Positions 29,641 to 39,146 of a stretch of DNA of 64,000 nucleotides are shown piece after piece. Within the stretch, counting starts at the first letter, position 1. Every line of letters begins with the position of its first letter. The notes under the pieces are model-generated. The model was not told the DNA's origin. It did no database searches and saw nothing but the letters and a program-made list of their open reading frames with translations. The stretch is taken from the NCBI RefSeq assembly GCF_021191695.1, contig NZ_JAIWPT010000003.1:186001-250000 (forward strand), given 5' to 3'. The stretch is from Proluteimonas luteida (GTDB lineage: Bacteria > Pseudomonadota > Gammaproteobacteria > Xanthomonadales > Xanthomonadaceae). A program made the position numbers and the translations under genes.

Positions 29641-30231
29641 CTACTGCAGCAGCGAGCGCAGCATCCAGGCGTTCTTCTCGTGGGTCTGCAGGCGCTGGGT
29701 CAGCAGGTCCTCGGTCGGGTCGTCGTCGGCGTCGTCGGCCACGTCCAGCGCCTTGCGGGCGGTACGGCAGACGGCCTCGTTGCCGAGCACCAGCTGGCGC
29801 ACCATCTCGCGCCAGTCCGGCGACTGCTCCAGGCCCGGCTCTTCCTTGATCGACGACAGCGCGATGAACTCCGCGTACGATCCCGGCGCGTTGTAGCCCA
29901 GCGCACGGATGCGCTCGGCGATGTCGTCGAGCGCGTTCCACTGCTCGGTGTACTGGGTCTCGAACATCACGTGCAGCGCGTTGAACATCGGGCCGGTGAC
30001 GTTCCAGTGGAAGTTGTGGGTCTTCAGGTACAGCGTATAGGCATCGGCCAGGAACGCCGACAGATGCTGGGCGACGAGCTTGCGATCGGTGTCGCTGATC
30101 CCGATATCGATGGCTGGTGCGCTGGATCCGGCGCCGGGCGAGGCCACCGCGGCGACGGGGGCTACCGGCTTCTTTCCGGCGGATTTCGCGGAGCTGGACG
30201 ATTTCTTGTTCTTCGGTGTGGCCTTTGCCAT
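29641..30231 (-). CDS. dps: Dps-family DNA-binding ferritin
   Basis: Dodecameric ferritin-like protein that oxidises iron with peroxide and may protect DNA; 196 residues. The ferroxidase motif '[19 protein letters not shown]' (His, Asp/Glu of the inter-subunit site) is at about 68-86, continued by '[15 protein letters not shown]'. A further helix, '[20 protein letters not shown]'-like, carries an acidic patch. The N-terminal 45 residues are an unusual extension rich in Lys, Ser, Ala and Pro ([19 protein letters not shown]), longer than in E. coli Dps and likely to bind DNA. Divergent from hrpA across a 100-nt gap. Confidence 0.93.
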   Translation of the reverse strand: MAKATPKNKKSSSSAKSAGKKPVAPVAAVASPGAGSSAPAIDIGISDTDRKLVAQHLSAFLADAYTLYLKTHNFHWNVTGPMFNALHVMFETQYTEQWNALDDIAERIRALGYNAPGSYAEFIALSSIKEEPGLEQSPDWREMVRQLVLGNEAVCRTARKALDVADDADDDPTEDLLTQRLQTHEKNAWMLRSLLQ

Positions 30232-30331
30232 GTGCGGGGACTCCGTTGGGCGGGAAAATTCAATGGAAACCAGCGGCCACGATACGGCCGCGATCGTATG
30301 GGATATGTGACTTGAAGGCAGGTTTGCAAGC

Positions 30332-33300
30332 GTGACCGGGGATGCCACCCGGCGACAGGCGGATGCCACCGTGGCCCGGGCGCGCGCGGCGATCGACGGT
30401 GCCCGCAGCCGCGATCGCGGGCGCCTGCTGGGGCTGTGGTCGCGCTGGCGCCGTGCACCGCTGGACGGCGACGCGCGCGCCGCGTTCGAGGCGCGCCTGG
30501 CGGCGTCGGTCGAAGCCCGCGAGGCCCAGGCACGGCGGCTGCCGCGGGCCGACGTGGACCCGGCACTGCCGATCGCCGGCAGGGCCGAGGAGATCGTCCG
30601 GCTGATCCGCACCCACCAGGTCGTCGTCGTCGCCGGCGAGACCGGCTCGGGCAAGACCACCCAGCTGCCCAAGCTGTGCCTGGCGGCGGGGCGCGGCGCG
30701 GCCGGCATGATCGGCTGCACCCAGCCGCGCCGGATCGCCGCGCGCACCGTGGCCCGGCGCGTGGCCGAGGAACTGCAGGTGCCGCTGGGCGGCGCGGTCG
30801 GCTACCAGGTGCGTTTCAACGACAACGTCAGCGATGCCACCGCGATCAAGTTCATGACCGACGGCATCCTGCTGGCGGAGATCGCCGCCGATCGCTGGCT
30901 GTCGGCCTACGACACCATCATCATCGACGAGGCGCACGAGCGCAGCCTCAACATCGACTTCCTGCTGGGCTACCTGAAGCAGCTGCTGCCGCGCCGACCC
31001 GACCTGAAGCTGATCGTGACCTCGGCGACGATCGACACCGCGCGCTTTTCCTCGCATTTCGGCGACGCGCCGGTGGTCGATGTCGAGGGGCGCGGCCATC
31101 CGGTCGAGGTGCGCTACCGGCCGCTGGAGTCGGCGTCGCTTTCCCGGGATGGGGTCTCGAACCGCAATGGATCAGGGCGGGACGGTGACGCCGACCCCGG
31201 CGCCATGTCGGTCCTCGACGGCATCGTCGCGGTCTGCGACGAGATCTACCTGGGCGCCGGTTCGCGGGCATTGGGCGATACCCTGATTTTCCTGCCCGGC
31301 GAGCGCGAGATCCGCGACGCGCACCAGGCGCTCGAACGCCGCAAGTACCGCCACACCGAAGTGCTGCCGCTGTATGCGCGGCTGTCGGCGCGCGACCAGG
31401 ACCAGGTGTTCAATCCCGGGCCGCAGCGGCGCATCGTGCTGGCGACCAACGTCGCCGAGACCTCGCTGACGGTGCCGCGGATCCACTACGTGGTCGATCC
31501 GGGGCTGGCCCGGGTCAAGCGCTACAGCCCGCGGCAGAAACTCGACCGGCTGCACGTCGAGCCGGTCAGCCAGGCCAGTGCCGACCAGCGCAAGGGCCGC
31601 TGCGGCCGCATCGCGCCGGGCATCTGCTACCGGGTGTACGCCGAGGCCGATTTCCTGTCGCGGCCGCAGTACACCGACCCCGAGATCCGCCGCGCCTCGC
31701 TGGCCGGCGTGATCCTGCGCATGCTCGCGCTGGGGCTCGGCGATCTGGATGGACGCGGCTCCGGCAAGGGCAGGCGCGGCGGCGCGGCAGGCGGCGACGG
31801 CAACGCGGATATCATCGCGGATTTTCCGTTCGTCGAGCCGCCCGATCCGCGCGCGATCGCCGACGGCTGGCAGCAGTTGGCCGAGCTCGGCGCGATCGAT
31901 GCCGACCGGCGGCTCACCGCGACCGGGCGCAGCATGGCCCGCCTGCCGGTCGACCCCAAGCTGGCGCGCATGCTGGTCGCCGCGCAGGCGCACGGCTGCC
32001 TGCACGACATGCTGGCGATCGTGTCGTTCCTGGGCATCCAGGATCCGCGCGAGCGCCCGGCCGACCAGCGCGCCGCGGCCGATGGCGCGCACGCGCAGTT
32101 CGCCGACCCCAAGTCCGAGTTCGTCGGCATCGTGACGCTGTGGAACGCCTACCGGCAGGCGCACGAGGACATGACCCAGTCGCAGCTGCGCAAGTGGTGC
32201 GAGCGCAACTTCCTCGGTTTCCTGCGCATGCGCGAGTGGCGCGAGCTGCACCGGCAGCTGAAGCTGCAGTGCGAGGATCAGGGCTGGCGCGACCGTGGCG
32301 CGGGTCTCGACCCGCCATCGGCGACGGAGGGAGGCAAGCCCGGAAACCAGGCGGGTCGGGACCCGCGCTACGTGGCGCTGCACCGCGCGCTGCTGGCCGG
32401 ACTGCCGACCCAGATCGGTCACCGCGCCGATCCGTCCGGCGGTGGCCGCGCGTCCGGCCAGTTCGAGGGACCGCGCGGGCGCCGGTTCCAGCTGTTTCCC
32501 GGCTCCCCACTGGCGAAGAAGCCGCCGCCGTGGGTGCTGTCGGCCACGCTGCTCGACACCGAGAAGGTCTGGTCGCTGACCAACGCGGCGATCGAGCCGG
32601 ACTGGGCGATCACCGAACTCGGCCATCTGCTCGCGCGCCGGCATCACGACCCGCGCTGGTCGCGGTCGCAGGGACGGGTGATCGGCAGCGAGCAGATCAG
32701 CCTGTTCGGCCTGGTGCTGGCGCCGAAGAAGCCGGTCGACTACGGCCGCCTGTATCCGGACGAGGCCCGTGCGCTGTTCCTGCGCGATGGCCTGGTGACC
32801 GGCGAGATCAACACCCGCGCCGGGTTCGTCGAGCGCAACCTGCGCATGCTGGCGCGCGCGAGAGAGGAAGAGGCCAAGCAGCGTCGTGCCGGCCTCGTCG
32901 TCGACGAGGACTGGATGGCGCAGTGGTACGCCCAGCGCCTGCCGGCGGACGTGCTGTCGGCGCAGGCGCTCGACGCGTGGTACCGCAAGGCGCCCGACGC
33001 CGCGAAGCGCGCGCTCGAGTGGAGCCGCGACGACCTGCTGGTCGCCGATGGCGTCGATGCCGAGCTGTTCCCGGCGTTCATCGCGCTGGGCGATGCGCGG
33101 CTTGCGGTGTCGTACCGCTTCGAGCCGGGCGAGCCCGACGACGGCATGACCGTGTCGGTGCCGCTGCACCTGCTGGGCGCGATCGACCCGGTGCGGCTGT
33201 CGTGGCTGGCGCCGGGCTTCGTCGAGGACAAGGCCGCGGCCCTGATCCGCGGGCTGCCGAAGGCGCTGCGGCGCAACTTCGTGCCGGCGCCGGATTTCGC

Positions 33301-34453
33301 GCGCGCGTTCGCGCAAGCCTGGCGCGACGGCGATGCCGACGCCTTCACCGGCACGCTGGCGCGGTTCCTGAAGAAGCTGACCGGCGTCGACATCGCCGCC
33401 TCCGATTTCGACGAGGCCGCGCTGGAGCCGCACCTGCGCGCGAACCTGCGGCTGGTCGACACCGGTCGCGACCGGAAGGGCGCTGCGGTGCTGGCCGAAT
33501 CGCGCGATCTCGACGACCTGCGCGTCCGCTTCGGCGCGCGCGCCGCGCAGGCGTTCGCCCTGCATGCCGCCGATGGCATGCAGCGCCGCGGCCTGACCAC
33601 GTTCCCGGAGACGCCGGTGCCGGTGTCGGTGCCGGGTGCCGGCGGCCTGCCGGCCTGGCCGGCGCTGCAGGACGACGGCGACAGCGCCGCGCTGGCGGTG
33701 CACGCCGACGCCGCCAAGGCGCGGCGCCTGCATCCGCAGGGCGTGCGCCGGCTGCTGCGCATCGCGCTGGCCGACCGCGCGCGCCAGGCGCGCCGGCAGT
33801 TGCCAGTGCAGCCGAAGACCGCGCTGCTGTATGCGGCGATCGAGTCCGCGGCGCCGCGTCCCGGCAAGGACGGCGACCGCCTGCGCGAGGACCTGGTCGA
33901 AGGCGCGCTGTCGGCGCTGCTGCAGGACGGGCTGGACACCATCCGCGACGCCGGCGCGTTCGCCGCGCACGCCGAACAGGTCGGCAAGGTGCTGTTTGGC
34001 GAGGCGATGGCGCGGCTGCAGCGCGCCGAGGCGATCCTGGCGCTGGTCGCCGAGGTGCGCGCGAAGCTCGATTCAAAGCTGGTCGGCTGGGCGCGCGCCA
34101 ACCTCGACGACATGCAGGGCCAACTGGCCGCGCTGGTGCCGCCGGGTTTCCTGCGCGACGTGCCGGCCGAAGCGCTGGCGGCGTATCCGCGCTATCTCAA
34201 GGCGCTGGCACTGCGCGCCGAGCGTGCGCTGCGCGACCCGCTGCGCGACCAGCAGCGGATGCTCGACATCCAGCCTTTCACCGACGCGCTGCTCGAACGC
34301 GCCGCGGCCGGCGCCGCCGACGATCCCGACTGGCAGGCCCTGCGCTGGGACATCGAAGAGCTGCGGGTGTCGCTGTTCGCGCAGGAACTGGGCGCGAAAA
34401 GCGGCGTGTCGGTCAAGAAACTGGCGACGCGGCTGGCGGCGCTGTGCGGTTGA
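30332..34453 (+). CDS. hrpA: ATP-dependent RNA helicase HrpA
   Basis: DEAH-box RNA helicase of 1,373 residues. Walker A 'VVVVAGETGSGKTTQLPKLC' is near 94; 'IIIDEAHERSLNIDFLLGYL' (DEAH) near 193; 'LIVTSATIDTARFSSHFG' (SAT) near 228; motif VI 'QRKGRCGRIAPGICYRVY' near 418. The helicase-associated and OB-fold regions follow, and the C-terminal third is the DUF3418 region typical of HrpA. The start is GTG 30332. Three low-complexity inserts are seen: near 270 (SLSRDGVSNRNGSGRDGD), near 472 (GRGSGKGRRGGAAGGDG) and near 656-679. The last is encoded by a palindromic element. In E. coli HrpA acts on stalled ribosomes. Confidence 0.95.
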   Translation: MTGDATRRQADATVARARAAIDGARSRDRGRLLGLWSRWRRAPLDGDARAAFEARLAASVEAREAQARRLPRADVDPALPIAGRAEEIVRLIRTHQVVVVAGETGSGKTTQLPKLCLAAGRGAAGMIGCTQPRRIAARTVARRVAEELQVPLGGAVGYQVRFNDNVSDATAIKFMTDGILLAEIAADRWLSAYDTIIIDEAHERSLNIDFLLGYLKQLLPRRPDLKLIVTSATIDTARFSSHFGDAPVVDVEGRGHPVEVRYRPLESASLSRDGVSNRNGSGRDGDADPGAMSVLDGIVAVCDEIYLGAGSRALGDTLIFLPGEREIRDAHQALERRKYRHTEVLPLYARLSARDQDQVFNPGPQRRIVLATNVAETSLTVPRIHYVVDPGLARVKRYSPRQKLDRLHVEPVSQASADQRKGRCGRIAPGICYRVYAEADFLSRPQYTDPEIRRASLAGVILRMLALGLGDLDGRGSGKGRRGGAAGGDGNADIIADFPFVEPPDPRAIADGWQQLAELGAIDADRRLTATGRSMARLPVDPKLARMLVAAQAHGCLHDMLAIVSFLGIQDPRERPADQRAAADGAHAQFADPKSEFVGIVTLWNAYRQAHEDMTQSQLRKWCERNFLGFLRMREWRELHRQLKLQCEDQGWRDRGAGLDPPSATEGGKPGNQAGRDPRYVALHRALLAGLPTQIGHRADPSGGGRASGQFEGPRGRRFQLFPGSPLAKKPPPWVLSATLLDTEKVWSLTNAAIEPDWAITELGHLLARRHHDPRWSRSQGRVIGSEQISLFGLVLAPKKPVDYGRLYPDEARALFLRDGLVTGEINTRAGFVERNLRMLARAREEEAKQRRAGLVVDEDWMAQWYAQRLPADVLSAQALDAWYRKAPDAAKRALEWSRDDLLVADGVDAELFPAFIALGDARLAVSYRFEPGEPDDGMTVSVPLHLLGAIDPVRLSWLAPGFVEDKAAALIRGLPKALRRNFVPAPDFARAFAQAWRDGDADAFTGTLARFLKKLTGVDIAASDFDEAALEPHLRANLRLVDTGRDRKGAAVLAESRDLDDLRVRFGARAAQAFALHAADGMQRRGLTTFPETPVPVSVPGAGGLPAWPALQDDGDSAALAVHADAAKARRLHPQGVRRLLRIALADRARQARRQLPVQPKTALLYAAIESAAPRPGKDGDRLREDLVEGALSALLQDGLDTIRDAGAFAAHAEQVGKVLFGEAMARLQRAEAILALVAEVRAKLDSKLVGWARANLDDMQGQLAALVPPGFLRDVPAEALAAYPRYLKALALRAERALRDPLRDQQRMLDIQPFTDALLERAAAGAADDPDWQALRWDIEELRVSLFAQELGAKSGVSVKKLATRLAALCG
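32299..32367. repeat. 69-bp palindromic element inserted in frame in hrpA
   Basis: CGCGGGTCTCGACCCGCC (32299-32316) and GGCGGGTCGGGACCCGCG (32350-32367) form 18-bp terminal inverted repeats with one mismatch. Each arm is itself a small dyad (GCGGGTC..GACCCGC). The length is 69 bp, exactly 23 codons, with no stop in the hrpA frame. It adds the residues 'GAGLDPPSATEGGKPGNQAG' plus a few more between two conserved parts of HrpA. It looks like a REP/MITE-type element tolerated in coding sequence. Confidence 0.7.
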
Positions 34454-34481
34454 CGCACCGCCGGCCGTGTCGGTCCGGGCA

Positions 34482-35030
34482 TCAACGCACGCGTTCGACC
34501 TTGGCCTGGGTGTTGTAGCCGTCGACCTTGAGCCACCACACGCCCATCATGCCCGGACGGATGCGTACGCCGATGTCGTTGCCACGCGCCCCCGCCAGCG
34601 TTGCGCCATCGGTCTGCCGCCACACCTGGCCGTTGGCCAGCGTGTACTGGCGGCCCTGGGCGAAACCGTTGAAGGGGCCGGGGAGGGTGCTCTCGACCGG
34701 CTCGCGCGAAGCGGTTGCCGGTGCCAGTCCCTGCTGGTCGCCCGCGGCTTCGCGTCGGCCTTCCTCGCGGGCCTGGGCGAGTCGCGCCTCCAGGTCCGCA
34801 TCGGCGCCCGCGGTCACCGCAGGTGCAGCCGGCGCAGGCACGGTCGCTGCGGCGCCATGTCGCGAGAGCCAGTCGTTGAGCCGTGCCAGTTCCTCCGCAC
34901 TGAGCTTGTTCAGGCCGGTGGCCGTGAAATCCTCGGCCGTCATCTGCTGCTCGATGCGCGGCTGCTGGGCGAACGCGGGCAGCGAAACGGCGAGCATGGA
35001 CGCAAGCAGGACGGTGTGGATTCGACGCAT
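34482..35030 (-). CDS. Periplasmic protein of unknown function
   Basis: 182 residues, not recognised. The signal peptide (MRRIHTVLLASMLAVSLPAF, cleaved near 'AQQ') is followed by a short amphipathic region 'TAEDFTATGLNKLSAEELAR' reminiscent of helices found near SPOR-type or EF-hand-like segments, an Ala/Pro linker, a charged helix (ARLAQAREEGRREAAGD), and a C-terminal beta-rich part of about 70 residues ('YTLANGQVWRQTDGATLAG', 'VRIRPGMMGVWWLKVDGYNT'). Proteins of this shape are common in Xanthomonadaceae without known role. It lies between hrpA (convergent) and relA (divergent, 54-nt gap, which must hold both promoters). Confidence 0.75.
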   Translation of the reverse strand: MRRIHTVLLASMLAVSLPAFAQQPRIEQQMTAEDFTATGLNKLSAEELARLNDWLSRHGAAATVPAPAAPAVTAGADADLEARLAQAREEGRREAAGDQQGLAPATASREPVESTLPGPFNGFAQGRQYTLANGQVWRQTDGATLAGARGNDIGVRIRPGMMGVWWLKVDGYNTQAKVERVR

Positions 35031-35084
35031 GGTCTGTATCTCCGGGCAGGTGCCCGCTAGTGTAGACCGTCCCCCGCCCGAGTC

Positions 35085-37256
35085 ATGACGCGCATGTCCG
35101 ACCGCCCGCAACGGCTCCTCGACAGCCTGCTGGCGCTGCCCGCCGCGGCCGCGCTGGGCGAGCCGCTGCGCGCGGCCCTGCGCGCGGCCGACGCCGATGC
35201 GGAGGCCACGGAGGACGGTGCCGGCGATGCCGCGGCGGTGCTGCACGACACGCTCGACGCGCTGCACCGGCTCGGCGCCGACGGCGATGTCGTCGCGGCG
35301 GCGATCCTCGATGCGGTGCCGGCCTGGCGCGAGGCCGTGATCGCGCGCGTTCCCGCGCTGGCGCCGCTGGTCGACGGGCTGCGCGCGGCGGAACAGGTCT
35401 GGTCGCTGCATGCCGAGCGTGGCGGTCACGGCAATCCGGAAGGCCTGCGCCGCCTGCTGCTGGCGTTGATCCGCGACCTGCGGGTGGTGCTGATCCTGCT
35501 GGCGCGACAACTGGCGCAGATGCGCGCGGCCACCCGGGCCGACGAGCCCCAGCGGCGCGCGCTGGCCGCGCTGACCCGCGACATCCACGCGCCGCTGGCC
35601 AACCGCCTCGGCATCTGGCAGCTGAAGTGGGAGCTGGAGGACCTGGCGTTCCGCTACCTGCAGCCCGACACCTACCGGCAGATCGCGTCGCTGCTCGACG
35701 ACAACCGCGCCGGGCGCGAGCGCTACATCGCCGAGGTGCGCCGGCAGCTCGGCGAGGCGCTGGCCGCGCAGGGCATCGAGGCCGACGTCGCCGGGCGCCC
35801 GAAGCACATCTTCAGCATCTGGAAGAAGATGCAGAAGAAACACGTGCCGATCAGCGAGCTCTACGACCTGCGCGCGGTGCGCGTGCTGGTCGACGACGTG
35901 CCCGCCTGCTACGCGGCGCTGGGCGTGGTGCATGCGCTGTGGACGCCGATCCCGAGCGAATTCGACGACTACATCGCCCGGCCCAAGCAGAACGACTACC
36001 GCTCGCTGCACACCGCGGTCGTCGGGCCCGAGGGCAAGACCCTGGAGGTGCAGATCCGCACGCACGAGATGCACGAGGCCTCGGAACTCGGCGTCGCCGC
36101 GCACTGGCGCTACAAGGAGACCGGCGGCTCGCAGCGTTCCTCGGCCGGCGACGCCGCGCTTGAGCGCAAGATCGAATGGATGCGGCGGCTGCTCGACGCG
36201 ACGACCGACGGCGGCCGCGATGCCGATGCGCTGGCCGGCGCGCTGGACACCGAGCTGGTCGAGGACCGGGTGTTCGTGCTCACCCCCAAGGGCGAGGTCA
36301 TCGACCTGCCGCAGGGCGCGACGCCGCTGGATTTCGCCTACCACGTGCATACGATGGTCGGCCATCGCTGCCGCGGCGCCAAGGTCGACGGCCGCATCGT
36401 GCCGCTGGACACCGTGCTGCACAGCGGCGAGCGGGTCGAGATCCTCACAGGCAAGACGCCGTCGCCGCGTCGCGACTGGCTGCTGGCCTCGAACGGATTC
36501 CTCGCCAGCCCGCGTTCGCGCGAGAAGGTGCGCGTCTGGTTCCACAAGCTCGACCGCGAGCGCAACGTCGCGGCCGGCCGCGAGCTGCTGGAGAAGGACC
36601 TGCGCCGCCTCGGGCTGCTGCAGGCGGACCTCGCGCCGGTGCTGCCGCGCTTCAACGTCGCGACCGCCGACGAGCTTTACGTATTGGTGGCGCTGGGCGA
36701 CGTCGGGCCGAACCAGGTCGGCCGCGCGCTGCTGGAGCTTGATCGTAGCGAGCCGGAGGAGGAAGCCCCGCCGACGTTGCCGCTGCGGCGACCGCGGCGT
36801 GCGCCGAAGGTCGCCGATTCCGCGTTCAAGGTGGTCGGCGTCGACAACCTGCTGGTGCAGATCGCGCGCTGCTGCAAGCCGGTGCCGGGCGAGCCGATCG
36901 CCGGCTACCTGACCCGGACGCGCGGGGTGACCGTGCACCGGCGCGACTGCCCGTCGTTCCTGCGCCTGTCGGCCGACCAGCCGCAGCGCGTGCTGCCGGT
37001 CGACTGGGGGCAGTCCGGCGGCGGCCACGAGTCGGAGATCCTGATCGAGGCGGTCGACCGCAAGCACCTGCTCAAGGACCTGAGCAACCTGATCGCGCAG
37101 GAGGACGTGCACGTGCTGTCGATCGAGGGCGGGCAGCAGCGGCGGGCGCGCGTGCAACTGCGGTTGCGGCTGCGCATCGCCGACTACGGCCAGCTGGCGC
37201 GGCTGCTCGGCAAGCTCGACAGCCTGCCGGGCGTGGAGCGTGCGCGGCGGGCATAG
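35085..37256 (+). CDS. relA: (p)ppGpp synthetase RelA
   Basis: 723 residues. The N-terminal hydrolase-like region (about 45-205) lacks the HD pair and acidic residues of active hydrolases, so this is a synthesis-only RelA. The synthetase domain (about 235-345) has 'GRPKHIFSIWKKMQKKHVPI', 'LYDLRAVRVLVDDVPACYAA' and 'PKQNDYRSLHT'. A TGS domain (about 400-460; 'LTPKGEVIDLPQGATPLDFA'), a zinc-finger-like segment ('CCKPVPGEPIAGYLTRTRG' near 605) and an ACT/RRM domain at the end complete the RelA plan. ATG 35094 is an alternative start. It makes the stringent-response alarmone on the ribosome. The stop codon overlaps the left end of an inverted-repeat element. Confidence 0.95.
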   Translation: MTRMSDRPQRLLDSLLALPAAAALGEPLRAALRAADADAEATEDGAGDAAAVLHDTLDALHRLGADGDVVAAAILDAVPAWREAVIARVPALAPLVDGLRAAEQVWSLHAERGGHGNPEGLRRLLLALIRDLRVVLILLARQLAQMRAATRADEPQRRALAALTRDIHAPLANRLGIWQLKWELEDLAFRYLQPDTYRQIASLLDDNRAGRERYIAEVRRQLGEALAAQGIEADVAGRPKHIFSIWKKMQKKHVPISELYDLRAVRVLVDDVPACYAALGVVHALWTPIPSEFDDYIARPKQNDYRSLHTAVVGPEGKTLEVQIRTHEMHEASELGVAAHWRYKETGGSQRSSAGDAALERKIEWMRRLLDATTDGGRDADALAGALDTELVEDRVFVLTPKGEVIDLPQGATPLDFAYHVHTMVGHRCRGAKVDGRIVPLDTVLHSGERVEILTGKTPSPRRDWLLASNGFLASPRSREKVRVWFHKLDRERNVAAGRELLEKDLRRLGLLQADLAPVLPRFNVATADELYVLVALGDVGPNQVGRALLELDRSEPEEEAPPTLPLRRPRRAPKVADSAFKVVGVDNLLVQIARCCKPVPGEPIAGYLTRTRGVTVHRRDCPSFLRLSADQPQRVLPVDWGQSGGGHESEILIEAVDRKHLLKDLSNLIAQEDVHVLSIEGGQQRRARVQLRLRLRIADYGQLARLLGKLDSLPGVERARRA

Positions 37257-37347
37257 AACCTGTCCACGATCCCCGAACCGGCCCGCGTGGCCGCTGCGCG
37301 GCCACCCTTCGGGCCGCGCGACCCATTGGAGATCGTGAGCAGGTTCT
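37255..37347. repeat. 93-bp element with 17-bp terminal inverted repeats after relA
   Basis: AGAACCTGTCCACGATC (37255-37271) and GATCGTGAGCAGGTTCT (37331-37347) are inverted copies with two mismatches. Inside is a perfect hairpin GTGGCCGC-TGC-GCGGCCAC (37287-37305). The relA stop TAG overlaps its first bases. A related element with the same overall layout starts at the stop codon of the di-haem protein gene (59436). It could act as a transcription terminator or be a small mobile repeat. Confidence 0.65.
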
Positions 37348-37429
37348 TAGCCCCGTCCGGCATCGCGGACTGCCGTTGCCGGCCGTGCGGTGACGCTTCC
37401 ATTCAGGCATTTCTTCCATACTTCGCGTC

Positions 37430-39025
37430 GTGAACCGCGACCCGGCCCCGATGACTGCGCAACCCGACGGCGATGGCCGCGGAGACGACCTCGGCCGCCT
37501 GCGCGCGCAGGCGCCGCTGGCACGCCGCGGTCGTGGTGACCATGGCGGCGGCACGCCGCCCGCGTCGCGGCGCTGGCGCTGGATCGCCGTGGCTGCGGCG
37601 GCGACGCTGCTGTTGCTGATCGTGCTGGTGCGCACGTTCGTCGTCGACTGCGTGTGGCCGGAAACCCGTGTGCAGGCATTGCTCGGGCAGGGCGCGGAGG
37701 CACTGGTCGCCGGCAGGCTCAGCGCCGAGGACGGCAGCGGCGCACGCCAGTTCTACGAGGCGGCCCTGGCGCTCGATCCCGACGACACCCGCCCGCGGAC
37801 CGGGCTGGCGGACGTGGCCGATGCCGCGGTCGCCCAGGCCCGCCAGGCCGTCGACGAAGGCCGCCATGCGGATGCGCACGCGGCGCTGCGGCTGGCACGC
37901 GAGCTGTCGGCGCCGCGCCAGGATACCGACGCGATCGCCGAATGGTTGCGCACGCGCGAAGCCGCCGATGCCGGTCTGCCGTCGCTGCTGGCGGATGCGC
38001 AGGCGGCGCAGGAAGCGGGGCATCTGGATGGCGACGAGGCCGCGGCGCTGCCGCTGTACCGGCGCATCCTTGCCCTGCAGCCGGACGACGCCGACGCCTT
38101 GCGCGGCCGCGAGGATGCGCTCGGCACGCTGCTGGACCGGGCGCGCGACCAGCTCCGCAGCGGTGGCCTGCGCGAGGCTGCCGACCTGATCGCGACCGTG
38201 CGGCGCTACGACGCCGGCCATGTCGACCTGCCCGATACCGAGGCGCGCCTGACCGAGGAACTCGACGCGCTGCGGCGCCGCGCGGACGCCCACCTCGCGG
38301 GTGGGCGGGTCGAGCAGGCCGTCGCCGACTGGCGCGCGCTGCTGGCCTTCGATCCCGACGATGCCGCGGCGGTCCGCGGCCTGCACGAGGCGGCGGCCTT
38401 CCACGCGCGCAGCGCCCGGCGGCTGGCGCGGGATTTCGATTTCGCCGGCGCCGATGCCGCGTTGCGGCAGGCCGATGCGCTTGCCGCCGACGACGACGCG
38501 GTGCGCGCCGCGCATGCCGCCGTCGCCCAGTCGCGCAGCCGCTTCGGGGCGATGACCCCGGCATTGCCCGCCGCGGAACGCCGCCAGCGCGTGGCCACCC
38601 TGCTGCGGCAGGCGGCCGCCGCGGAGGCCCGCGGCGACCTGCTGACGCCGCCGGGCGACAGCGCCTACGACAAGATCCGCGCCGCGCGCGCGCTGGCGCC
38701 CGATGACGCATCCGTGGTCACGGCGGCGGCACGGCTGCTGCCGACGGCGCGGCAATGCTTCGATGCCGGCCTGCGCGCCAACAACCTCGCGCGGGCGCGC
38801 AGCTGCCTGGAGGCCCGCGACCTGCTCGGCGATGACGAGCCCGCGCTGGCCCAGGCGCGGCGACGCCTGGCGCAACGCTGGCTGGCGATCGGCGACGAGC
38901 GCCTCGGCGCCGACAACTTCGACGGCGCCCGCGCCGCGCTCGCATCCGCGCGCGAACTCGACAGCGGCGTGCCCGGACATGCGGAGCTGGAACGGCGGCT
39001 GCGCGCGGCGGCGGGAGATCCCTGA
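37430..39025 (+). CDS. Single-span membrane protein with TPR-like repeats
   Basis: 531 residues, function not known. A hydrophilic cytoplasmic N-terminus (about 1-45, basic RRGRGDHGGG) is followed by one membrane span (about 48-68, 'WIAVAAAATLLLLIVLVRTF'). The periplasmic part is almost all helical with TPR-like units: 'GARQFYEAALALDPDDTRPR', 'LYRRILALQPDDADALRG', 'DWRALLAFDPDDAAAVRGL', and 'YDKIRAARALAPDDASVV'. Cys occurs only near the span and near 'TARQCFDAGLRANNLARARSC'. The start is GTG 37430 or ATG 37451. TPR proteins of this topology usually scaffold envelope complexes. Nothing in the neighbours defines its partner. Confidence 0.8.
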   Translation: MNRDPAPMTAQPDGDGRGDDLGRLRAQAPLARRGRGDHGGGTPPASRRWRWIAVAAAATLLLLIVLVRTFVVDCVWPETRVQALLGQGAEALVAGRLSAEDGSGARQFYEAALALDPDDTRPRTGLADVADAAVAQARQAVDEGRHADAHAALRLARELSAPRQDTDAIAEWLRTREAADAGLPSLLADAQAAQEAGHLDGDEAAALPLYRRILALQPDDADALRGREDALGTLLDRARDQLRSGGLREAADLIATVRRYDAGHVDLPDTEARLTEELDALRRRADAHLAGGRVEQAVADWRALLAFDPDDAAAVRGLHEAAAFHARSARRLARDFDFAGADAALRQADALAADDDAVRAAHAAVAQSRSRFGAMTPALPAAERRQRVATLLRQAAAAEARGDLLTPPGDSAYDKIRAARALAPDDASVVTAAARLLPTARQCFDAGLRANNLARARSCLEARDLLGDDEPALAQARRRLAQRWLAIGDERLGADNFDGARAALASARELDSGVPGHAELERRLRAAAGDP

Positions 39026-39146
39026 GGCGGCATGGGGAATGGGCGTTGCCGCGGTGCCGTGCCAGTCCGCTTTCCTGTCATCCGGTCCGGCCGGACGCGC
39101 GGATGCGCCATTGCGACGCGCGGCGCATGCGAGGGGGACCGTAGCC

